From positions 1-15,006 of the forward strand of contig VAYG01000025.1 in NCBI GenBank assembly GCA_005885015.1: 15,006 bases of DNA, in the 5' to 3' direction. The position numbers and the translations under genes were made by a program. This DNA comes from Actinomycetota bacterium. Its GTDB lineage: Bacteria; Actinomycetota; UBA4738. The notes under the pieces were generated by a model. The model ran no database searches and had not been told where the DNA came from. It saw only the letters and a program-made list of their open reading frames with translations. The stretch's first letter is position 1, and every line of letters starts with the position of its first letter. Shown here piece by piece: positions 6,617 to 13,270 of the stretch.

Positions 6617-7555
6617 TCAGGCCCGGAAGGCGGCCAGCGGCGTGGTCAGGTGGCCCTCATTGGGCTGCGCCCAGCGCAGCCGCCGCATGGCCGCCCCTCT
6701 GGCGGCCGCGCAGATCCGCAACCCCGCCAGGCCGGGCAGCTCGCCGATGGTCTGGTCCATGCCGCGGGCGGCGGCCAGGCCCTCGGCATCGCCGAAGAGG
6801 TAGGCGATCGTGAAATCCGTCTCCTGCTGGGGCCGGACCCCGGTCCCGGCCGGAGCCCACAGGTGCTCCAGCGCCCACCGCACCACCCGCCGGGCCTGCC
6901 GGCTCCGGCCCAGCCGCATCCGGGCCTGGGACCGGTAGAAGGCGAAGTGGCGGCGTTCGTCCTTGATGACGCGCTCGAGCAGCTCGACCAGGACGGGGTG
7001 CTCCGTCGTCGCGATCAAGCGGTGGTATGAGGTGAGCGTGGTGAGCTCGTTGACGGCGCCCCACGCCATGTGCAGGGCCACGAAGTCCTTGACCAGCGCC
7101 GCCGCGGCCAGGGTGGCCAGGTGCGAGGCGTAGCCCCTGCCCCCGATCTTCCGGCGGATCCAGGCGTTCCGAGCCGCCCGTGAGGGATAGGGCGCGTCGC
7201 CCCACACCCGCTCTCCGTCGGGAGCGAGGTCGTACCCGGCCTCGCCGAGGAACCGGCTGAAGGCCTCGCCGTGCCACAGCTCCTCGTACACCCAACAGGA
7301 GAGGAAGGCCGTCACATCGGGCTCGAACGCCGCCCGGGTGGCCAGCAGGTCCCGCAGGAAGATGACCGTGTGGGTCTCGATGTCCATCATGTAGGCGAGG
7401 CACCGCGCCTCGCCGACGGGCAGCGGATGATCCCGGATCCGCTCCCAGCGGACACCGGACAGGTCGACCTTCTTCGATGCCCGCAGGTATTTGTCGAGGT
7501 CGAAGTCGCTCATCGCTTGCCTTGGCTTCATGCTTGATTCGTAGCCGACCGGCAC
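6617..7555 (-). CDS. Ferritin-like diiron protein, acyl-ACP desaturase-like
   Basis: 312 codons from GTG 7555; ATG 7531 or ATG 7513 (MSDFDLDKYL, with AAGG a few bases upstream) are more likely starts, giving about 298-304 residues. It carries the carboxylate diiron pattern of a four-helix bundle: E60 in DIETHT, EELWH (E91/E92 and H95), E170 in AVNELTTL, and DERRH (E200, H203), numbered from the GTG. The EExxH and DExRH pair resembles soluble acyl-ACP desaturases (EENRHG, DEKRH; DesA1/DesA2 in mycobacteria) and the AurF/ferritin-like oxygenase group. Likely role is O2-dependent oxidation of an acyl or other substrate in the cytosol; the substrate is not identifiable. It sits 27 bases after gatB and 80 bases before the ECF sigma gene on the same strand. 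If it is a desaturase, a membrane-stress link to the sigma factor would be natural, but that is inference. Confidence 0.78.
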   Translation of the reverse strand: MPVGYESSMKPRQAMSDFDLDKYLRASKKVDLSGVRWERIRDHPLPVGEARCLAYMMDIETHTVIFLRDLLATRAAFEPDVTAFLSCWVYEELWHGEAFSRFLGEAGYDLAPDGERVWGDAPYPSRAARNAWIRRKIGGRGYASHLATLAAAALVKDFVALHMAWGAVNELTTLTSYHRLIATTEHPVLVELLERVIKDERRHFAFYRSQARMRLGRSRQARRVVRWALEHLWAPAGTGVRPQQETDFTIAYLFGDAEGLAAARGMDQTIGELPGLAGLRICAAARGAAMRRLRWAQPNEGHLTTPLAAFRA

Positions 7556-7582
7556 ATGGATTACCAGCAGCCGCCTCCCGGG

Positions 7583-9007
7583 TCAGCCGGACAGGCTGGC
7601 CCTGATGAGGTCGGCGGCGACCTTCGGGTTGGCCGCGCCCTTCGTCTTCTTCATCACTTGGCCCACCAGGGCGTTCAGGGCCCCTTCCTTGCCCCCCTTG
7701 AACTGGGCGACGGGCTCCGGGTTCTCCCGGACGACCTCCTCGATGACCGACTGGAGCGCCGCCGCGTCCGAGACCTGGCGGAGGCCCCTAGCATCGACGA
7801 TCTCGGCGATCGAGGCCCCCGTGGCGAAGGCCTCGGCCAGGGCCACCTTCGCGCCGGCCGATGAGATGGTTCCCTCCCCGAATAGGCGGACCACATCGGC
7901 CACGTGCTGCGCGGTCACCCTGGACGCTTCCAGCTCCTCGTCGTGCTCGCGCAGGAGCGACGCCAGGTCGCCGGTCATCCAGTTGGCGACCGAGCGCGGA
8001 TCCGCTCCCAGCGCGACCGCGCGCTCGAAGAATTCGGACCACGACCGGCTCGCCCCCACCAGCACGGCCTGCCGGGCATCCAGCCCGTACTCCTCGGCGA
8101 ACCTCCGGCGGCGGGCCGCCGGCAGCTCCGGCAGCTCCGCCCGAAGCTTCTCGATCCACTCGGCGTCCGGCTCGATCGGGGTGAGGTCGGGTTCCGGGAA
8201 GTACCGGTAATCGGACGCGTACTCCTTGGACCGTCCCGGCGTGGTGACCCCCCGGTTCTCGTCCCAGTGCCGTGTCTCCTGCACCAGCGGCTGGCCTCCC
8301 CGGAGCGCGGCGATCTGCCGTTCCTGCTCGAAGACGAGGGCTCGGACCTCGACCTTGGTCCCGAGCTCATCGTGCCCCGCGGGCCGCACGCTGATGTTCG
8401 CGTCGCACCGCAGCGAACCCTCCTCCATCCGGACGTCAGACACCCCGAGCGCCTCGAGGACCGCGCGGAGGTCGACCAGGTAGGCCCGCCCCTCCTCCGG
8501 CGTTCGCATGTCGGGTTCGGACACCACCTCCACCAGGGGCACGCCGGCCCGGTTGTAGTCCTCCAGGGCGTAGTCGGCGCCCGAGATGCGGCCGGTGGCC
8601 CCCGCGTGGGCCGTCTTCCCCGTGTCCTCCTCCAGATGGACCCGGGTGATCCCCACTCGGCGGACCGTCCCGTCCACCTGGATGTCGAGGTGACCCCCAA
8701 CGCAGAGTGGGAGGTCGTATTGGGAGATCTGGAAGTTCTTCGGCATGTCCGGATAGAAGTAGTTCTTGCGGTGGAACAACGACCGCGGCGCGATCGCGCA
8801 GTCCAGGGCCAGCCCGATCTTGATAGCGTACTCGATGGCCTTCTCGTTCGGGACGGGGAGCGTGCCGGGATGGCCGAGACAGATCGGGCAGACGTTGGTG
8901 TTCGGCGGCGCGCCGAACTCGTTCGGGGAGCCGCAGAACATCTTCGTCGCCGTGGCCAGCTCGACGTGGCATTCCAGGCCGATGACGGTCTCGAACTCCT
9001 CGGGCAT
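7583..9007 (-). CDS. gatB: Asp-tRNA(Asn)/Glu-tRNA(Gln) amidotransferase subunit B, with an internal deletion
   Basis: 474 residues from ATG 9007 (MPEEFETVIGLECHVEL). An upstream in-frame start at 9082 would add 25 residues unlike GatB and is rejected. GatB phosphorylates the side chain of misacylated Glu-tRNA(Gln) or Asp-tRNA(Asn) and hands it to ammonia made by GatA. Visible: IGLECHVEL (9-17), cysteines C25, C40 and C43 around CPICLGHPG (zinc site), HRKNYFYPDMPKNFQISQYD (79-98), signature DYNRAGVPLVEVVSEPD (150-166), DYRYFPEPDL (266-275), and a C-terminal YqeY-like tail to GQVMKKTKGAANPK. Odd: GTKVEV (residues 216-221) runs directly into RALVFEQERQI; family members have about ten more residues here including KNxNSF. 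The junction is at 8344/8345 and in frame. It is separated from gatCA by a transporter gene on the other strand. Confidence 0.96.
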   Translation of the reverse strand: MPEEFETVIGLECHVELATATKMFCGSPNEFGAPPNTNVCPICLGHPGTLPVPNEKAIEYAIKIGLALDCAIAPRSLFHRKNYFYPDMPKNFQISQYDLPLCVGGHLDIQVDGTVRRVGITRVHLEEDTGKTAHAGATGRISGADYALEDYNRAGVPLVEVVSEPDMRTPEEGRAYLVDLRAVLEALGVSDVRMEEGSLRCDANISVRPAGHDELGTKVEVRALVFEQERQIAALRGGQPLVQETRHWDENRGVTTPGRSKEYASDYRYFPEPDLTPIEPDAEWIEKLRAELPELPAARRRRFAEEYGLDARQAVLVGASRSWSEFFERAVALGADPRSVANWMTGDLASLLREHDEELEASRVTAQHVADVVRLFGEGTISSAGAKVALAEAFATGASIAEIVDARGLRQVSDAAALQSVIEEVVRENPEPVAQFKGGKEGALNALVGQVMKKTKGAANPKVAADLIRASLSG

Positions 9008-9016
9008 CCCGACAGA

Positions 9017-9022
9017 ACGATA
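9017..9022 (-). promoter_or_regulatory. Candidate -10 box for a near-leaderless gatB transcript
   Basis: On the minus strand TATCGT (TANNNT) ends nine bases before the gatB ATG. No convincing -35 or Shine-Dalgarno is seen. It lies in the 83-base divergent region shared with the EamA gene. Confidence 0.4.
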
Positions 9023-9076
9023 GCGGCACCGGCAAGGGCTCGACGATCCGGCCGGAGGGCTCTGGCGCCCGCCCGA

Positions 9077-9082
9077 TAGCAT
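9077..9082 (+). promoter_or_regulatory. Candidate -10 box for a leaderless EamA transporter transcript
   Basis: TAGCAT (TANNNT) ends eight bases before ATG 9091. The spacer is purine-rich (gggaaggg) but too close to the ATG to act as a normal ribosome binding site, which favours leaderless initiation. Confidence 0.4.
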
Positions 9083-9090
9083 GGGAAGGG

Positions 9091-10095
9091 ATGAAGGTCC
9101 TCCGCCGACCGGCCCGGATCGATCGCGGAGGCGGACCGCCGGGTCACCGCGCCGAGGCTACACCCACCCTGATCTGGCTGGCTCTCACCGCGGTGTACGT
9201 GATCTGGGGCTCCACGTACCTGGCCATCCGCCTGACGGTCCGGACCTTCCCGCCGTTCCTCAGCGCCTCCATCCGCTTCCTGATCGCCGGGGGCGTGCTG
9301 TACCTGTGGGCGATCCGCCGCGGCGACGCCGAAGGCGATCGTCCCGGATGGCGCCAGTGGCGCGCCGCGGCCATCGTCGGCAGCCTCCTGCTGCTGGGGG
9401 GCAACGGGCTTGTCTCGTGGAGCGAGCAACGGGTGCCGACCGGGATCGTGGCCCTGGTGATCGCCATGGTCCCCGTCTGGATGGCCCTGATCGACCGGGT
9501 CTTCTACGGCCAGCGGCTGTCGAGGTATGCGGTGGTGGGGCTCGTCCTGGGGTTGGCCGGCCTGGCCCTGCTGAGCGGGGGCGCGCACGGCCAGCACGTG
9601 GAGCTCACCAGGGTCCTCGTGGTCGTGGGTGCGTCGCTCTCCTGGGCGACGGGATCGATCTACGCGAGGAGGGCGCCGCTCCCCCACCGGCCCCTGGTGG
9701 GTACCTCGATGGAGATGGTCGCCGGCGGCGTGGTCCTGGCCATCGCCGCGGCGGCCGGCGGAGAGATCGCCTCCTTCCACCCGACGCACGTGTCGGGCGA
9801 GTCGGTGGGAGGGCTGCTGTACCTCATCACGATCGGGTCGTGGATCGGCTTCGCCTCGTACGTGTGGCTGCTCCGGAACGCGCCGACCTCGCTCGTGTCG
9901 ACCTACGCGTACGTGAACCCGGTGATCGCGGTCTTCCTCGGGTGGCTGTTCCTGAACGAGGCGCTCTCGGGCCGGACCCTGGCGGCCGCGGCCATCATCG
10001 TGGCGGGGGTGGCGATGATCATCTCGACCGGGCGGCTCTCGTCGGCCGGCGAGGCCGTGCCCCCGCCGCCATCCGAGACTCCTCGCGGGGCCTGA
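9091..10095 (+). CDS. EamA family (drug/metabolite transporter superfamily) permease
   Basis: 334 residues: a basic N-terminal tail of about 26 residues, then two EamA repeats of five helices each (about 28-162 and 174-312) and a proline-rich C-terminal tail. Repeat 1 opens with LTAVYVIWGSTYLAIR and contains ASIRFLIAG; repeat 2 ends with the family's conserved TYAYVNPVIAVFLGWLFLNE (E290). Members are inner-membrane exporters or exchangers of amino acids, metabolites or drugs (YedA/RhtA-like); the substrate cannot be deduced. It is divergent from gatB and abuts gatA tail to tail: its TGA occupies 10093-10095 and the gatA stop begins at 10096. No later in-frame start fits the first helix better, so ATG 9091 is used. 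Confidence 0.9.
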   Translation: MKVLRRPARIDRGGGPPGHRAEATPTLIWLALTAVYVIWGSTYLAIRLTVRTFPPFLSASIRFLIAGGVLYLWAIRRGDAEGDRPGWRQWRAAAIVGSLLLLGGNGLVSWSEQRVPTGIVALVIAMVPVWMALIDRVFYGQRLSRYAVVGLVLGLAGLALLSGGAHGQHVELTRVLVVVGASLSWATGSIYARRAPLPHRPLVGTSMEMVAGGVVLAIAAAAGGEIASFHPTHVSGESVGGLLYLITIGSWIGFASYVWLLRNAPTSLVSTYAYVNPVIAVFLGWLFLNEALSGRTLAAAAIIVAGVAMIISTGRLSSAGEAVPPPPSETPRGA

Positions 10096-11586
10096 CTACG
10101 CCGACGCCCCCAGCTCCTCCAGCAGGGGGGGGCGGGCGGAGAACGCGAGGTCCTGCTCGAGGGCATGCGCCGCCCGAAGCACGGTGGCCTCGTCCGTCAG
10201 CTTGCCCATGATCTGGAACCCGACGGGCAGGCCATCCGAGAGGCCGCACGGGATCGAGATGGCCGGCGTTCCCGAGCGGTCTGACGGGATCGTGAACACG
10301 TCCGACAGGTACATGGCCAGGGGATCCTCGGTCTTTTCCCCCAACCTAAAGGCCGTGGTCGGCGAGGTCGGCCCGACCAGCAGGTCGAAGCGCTCGAAGG
10401 CCTCCTGGTAGTCCCGGATGACCAGCGTGCGGACCTTCTGGGCCTGCCCGTAATACGCGTCGTAGTAGCCCGCGGAGAGGGAATAGGTCCCCAGCATGAT
10501 CCGGCGCTTCACCTCGTCGCCGAAGCCTTCCCCCCGAGTCTTCTTGTTCAGCTCCACGCTGTCCCGGGCCTCCTGCGTCCGGTACCCGTAGCGGACCCCG
10601 TCGTACCGAGCGAGGTTGGAGGAGCACTCCGCCGGCGCGATGAGGTAGTACGCCGACAGGGCGTAGTCGGCGTGGGGAAGCGTCGCCGAGTCCACGGAGG
10701 CGCCGAGGCGCTCCAGCCGATCGATGCCCTCCCGAACGCGGTCACGCACACCCGGCTGGACCCCGTCCATCGCCAGCCACTCCTCCACCACGCCGATCCG
10801 GAGCCCGCGCACGCCGTCGTCCAGCGCCCGCGCGTAGTCCGAGGCCGGCTCGGGCAGGCTGGTGGCGTCCAGGGGATCGTGGCCGGCGATCGCGGAGAGC
10901 AGCACCGCAGCGTCTCGAACGGTGCGGGTGAGGGTTCCCACGTGGTCGAGCGAGGACGCGAAGGCGATCAGGCCGTAGCGGGAGATCCGCCCGTATGTCG
11001 GCTTGAGGCCGACCACCCCGCACAGCGACGCGGGCTGGCGGACCGACCCGCCGGTATCGGTGCCCAGGCCCCACACCGCCTCCCCCGCCGCCACGGCGGC
11101 GGCGGATCCGCCGGACGATCCGCCGGGAACCGTGTCCAGGTTCCACGGGTTCCTGACCGGCCCGAACGCGGAGTTCTCGTTGGAGGAGCCCATGGCGAAC
11201 TCGTCGCAGTTCGTCTTGCCCACGAGCACGGCGCCGGCCGCCTTCAACCGGGCCCAGGCCGTGCTGTCGTACGGGGGGATGTACGGTTCCAGGATCTTCG
11301 ATCCGGCAGTTGTCCGGATCCCCCTGGTGGTCAGGACGTCCTTGAGGGCAACGGGGATCCCGGCCACTCCGGGCAGGTCCTCTCCGGCACGGAACCTCAC
11401 GTCGGCGGCGGCCGCCTGCTCGCGAGCCATCTCCGAGGTGACCAGGAGGAACGCATGAAGCCGATCGTCCACCTCCTGGATCCTTCGGAGGACGGACCCG
11501 GCGAGGTCGGAAGCGGTCGCCTCCCCGGCCCGGATCATTCCCGCCAGCACGTGGCCGGGGAGGTCGCAGAGGCTGCCGGCGCTCAT
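10096..11586 (-). CDS. gatA: Asp-tRNA(Asn)/Glu-tRNA(Gln) amidotransferase subunit A
   Basis: 496 residues, a full-length amidase-signature enzyme. It hydrolyses glutamine and channels ammonia to GatB. The Ser-cisSer-Lys triad is complete: K82 (GIPVALKDVL), cis-serine S157 in VPGGSSGGSAA and nucleophile S181 in DTGGSVRQPA, with the expected 24-residue spacing, followed by GVVGLKPTYGRISRYGLIAFASSLD. The C-terminal AISIPCGLSDGLPVGFQIMGK is also typical. The ATG at 11586 overlaps the gatC stop (ATGA), so translation is coupled. The last ten codons contain a run of eight G on the plus strand (10125-10132). It ends directly against the convergent EamA gene with no room for a terminator between them. 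Confidence 0.98.
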   Translation of the reverse strand: MSAGSLCDLPGHVLAGMIRAGEATASDLAGSVLRRIQEVDDRLHAFLLVTSEMAREQAAAADVRFRAGEDLPGVAGIPVALKDVLTTRGIRTTAGSKILEPYIPPYDSTAWARLKAAGAVLVGKTNCDEFAMGSSNENSAFGPVRNPWNLDTVPGGSSGGSAAAVAAGEAVWGLGTDTGGSVRQPASLCGVVGLKPTYGRISRYGLIAFASSLDHVGTLTRTVRDAAVLLSAIAGHDPLDATSLPEPASDYARALDDGVRGLRIGVVEEWLAMDGVQPGVRDRVREGIDRLERLGASVDSATLPHADYALSAYYLIAPAECSSNLARYDGVRYGYRTQEARDSVELNKKTRGEGFGDEVKRRIMLGTYSLSAGYYDAYYGQAQKVRTLVIRDYQEAFERFDLLVGPTSPTTAFRLGEKTEDPLAMYLSDVFTIPSDRSGTPAISIPCGLSDGLPVGFQIMGKLTDEATVLRAAHALEQDLAFSARPPLLEELGASA

Positions 11587-11876
11587 TCGTTCCGCTCCAC
11601 GATCGGCGGGACCTTGAAGCGGCCGGCCTCCGACTCCGGCGCGCCGGACAGGGCCTCGTCGTGCGGCAGGGTCGGGCTTGCCTGGTCGGGGCGGAAGACA
11701 TTCGATCGGGGGACGGGGTGAGATGTCGGGGGGACGTCCTCCGCCGCCACCTCACCGACCTTCTCGGCGTGCTCGAGGATCAGGCGGAGCTGCCGCCCGA
11801 ACCGTTCTCGCTCCTCGTCGGTCAGGTCCAGCCGGGCCAGCCGAGCGACGTGTTCGACGTCGATGTCGACGGGCAT
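11583..11876 (-). CDS. gatC: Asp-tRNA(Asn)/Glu-tRNA(Gln) amidotransferase subunit C
   Basis: 97 residues, normal GatC length. The N-terminal VEHVARLARLDLTDEERERF and the C-terminal pattern of LPHDEALSGAPESEAGRFKVPPI are diagnostic. GatC wraps around GatA and stabilises the GatA-GatB assembly. It is first of the gatC-gatA pair (four-base overlap) and begins 31 bases after the stop of the LCP gene on the same strand, so it could be read from the LCP transcript as well as from its own -10 box. Confidence 0.97.
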   Translation of the reverse strand: MPVDIDVEHVARLARLDLTDEERERFGRQLRLILEHAEKVGEVAAEDVPPTSHPVPRSNVFRPDQASPTLPHDEALSGAPESEAGRFKVPPIVERNE

Positions 11877-11883
11877 GCCGGTG

Positions 11884-11889
11884 AGTGTA
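11884..11889 (-). promoter_or_regulatory. Candidate -10 box for a leaderless gatCA transcript
   Basis: On the minus strand TACACT ends seven bases before the gatC ATG, the ideal arrangement for transcription starting at the start codon. No Shine-Dalgarno is present in between (caccggc). Confidence 0.5.
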
Positions 11890-11907
11890 GCGAGCCCGCC
11901 GGGCGGC

Positions 11908-13226
11908 TCAGGGCGTGCCTTCGATCCCCGGGAAGTCCGGCCCCACGACCACCGTCACCGTGATCCCCGTGGCGTGCTGGCTGTCGCGCTTGGTCGGGAA
12001 CAGCGTGAGGTAGGACGACACCACCACCTTCTGGGTGGCCGACGTGGCGCTCCAGAGGATCTGCGACTTGGTCAGCCCGGACGGCGCCTGCTGGACCGGC
12101 GCCACGACGAACCCGGCCCGCTGGAGATAGCCGGCCACCCGCTGGGCCGCCCCGCCGGAGGCTGCGTCCAGGACCTTCACCGTGACGTTCGCCGGAGAGA
12201 GCGCGGTCAGCGGCGCGGTGATCCCCAGGCTCCCCAGGCGCAGGCCCTTCCCGATCCGGTCGAACAGGATGCCGGCCTGGGGCTCTTCCAGCTGGAGGTA
12301 GTCCACCCCGCCGATCTGGACGGGCACGGACGGGACGATCCGGAACGCGACGCCGCGCTGCCCGAGCTGGCCCAGCTTCTTGGTCAGGTCCTGGAGCGCA
12401 TAGAGATTGAGATTCCCGTCCAGCGTCAGGTTGTCCTGGACGGCCCGGATCAGATCGGGGAGGTGAAAGACCGAACCTGCCGACAGCACCTTCGAGATGA
12501 GGGACCGCATGAACTGCTGTTGGCGAGAGATGCGGAAGAAATCGGGGATGTTGTCGCCCTGGATGTGTCTGGCCCGAACGTAGGCCAGGGCTTGGCCCCC
12601 GTGAAGGTTGTAGCAGCCGGCCTTGGGGAGCTTCAGCCCGGCGAGGGCGTCGATCAACGGACGATTGATGCAGATGGGGATACCGCCGAGCGCGTTCACC
12701 AGCCGCTCGAACCCCAGGAAGTTGACCTCCACGTAGTGGTTGACCTTGAGGCCGGTGAGGCTCTCGACCGTCCGGACCATCGTGTTGGGGCCGAAGTTGA
12801 ACGCGGTGTTGATCTTCCCGTCGCCGTGGCCGGGGATGTTCACCCGCAGGTCGCGGGGGATCGACAGCACGACGGTCCGGTTGTGACGCAGGTCGACCTG
12901 CACCAGGAGGATGGTGTCCGAGCGCTGGCCGTGGACCGCCTTCGTGTCCCCGAACCCCTTCGTGATCCCCTTGCGGCTGTCGCTGCCCAGAACCGGAAGT
13001 TGCACGCGTCGTTCACGCACGTCTGGGTGATCGGGAGGACATTGGGATCCGTGCTCCGCCTCGTTGGGTCGGTCTGGAGCTTCACGACCCTCTGCTCGAC
13101 GTGGTGGATCGTGTAGATGGCGAACCCCGACCCCCCGGAGATGGCCAGTGACACGACGCCCACCAGCGCCAGGAACGCCGTCCTGACCCGGCTCGGGTGC
13201 GGTCGCTCCGGAGCTTCGGCGCCCAT
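11908..13226 (-). CDS. LytR-CpsA-Psr (LCP) family cell-wall ligase, interrupted by a one-base frameshift
   Basis: LCP proteins transfer undecaprenyl-linked glycopolymers to peptidoglycan on the outer face of the membrane. The N-terminus starts at ATG 13226 with a short basic tail and one helix at about 15-37 (FLALVGVVSLAISGGSGFAIY), and reads in frame to CVNDACNF. The LCP domain then continues in another frame, open to 13020: VLGSDSR, RSDTILLVQVD, SIPRDLRVNI, KINTAFNFG, NHYVEVNFLGF and ALAYVRARH, including the conserved Asp/Arg phosphate-binding residues. A C-terminal LytR_C-like domain follows (VTVKVLDAASGGAAQRVAGYLQRAGF). One base lost in the ccgg at 12993-12996 explains the break; restoring it gives 439 residues. 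The rest looks unharmed, so a consensus error or a very recent mutation is likely. gatC follows 31 bases downstream. Confidence 0.9.
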
Positions 13227-13235
13227 TAGTCTGGA

Positions 13236-13241
13236 AGCGTA
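13236..13241 (-). promoter_or_regulatory. Candidate -10 box for the LCP gene
   Basis: On the minus strand TACGCT ends nine bases before ATG 13226, with no Shine-Dalgarno between. It sits in the 44-base divergent gap shared with the acyl-CoA ligase. Confidence 0.35.
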
Positions 13242-13250
13242 CCCGGCACG

Positions 13251-13258
13251 GAGGGAGG
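13251..13258 (+). promoter_or_regulatory. Purine-rich ribosome binding site candidate for the acyl-CoA ligase
   Basis: GAGGGAGG lies 12 bases before GTG 13271, slightly far but the only strong Shine-Dalgarno-like word in the divergent gap. Confidence 0.4.
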
Positions 13259-13270
13259 CATCGGGCCCGC

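Noticed and set aside
9008..9082. Upstream extension of gatB to a start at 9082
   Set aside because: The 25 added residues (rich in S, R, C and P) do not resemble GatB, whose conserved N-terminus begins at MPEEFETVIGLECH.
7975..9789. 604-codon minus-strand open frame covering gatB and part of the EamA gene
   Set aside because: It runs antisense to the EamA gene and out of frame through gatB, with low-complexity arginine/serine-rich composition. Both real genes have strong family matches in other frames.
11892..11909. GC-rich inverted repeat between the LCP stop and gatC (GAGCC...GGCTC on the minus strand) as a terminator
   Set aside because: The stem is only about five pairs, has no U-tract, and overlaps the proposed gatC -10 region; chance is likely in sequence this GC-rich.
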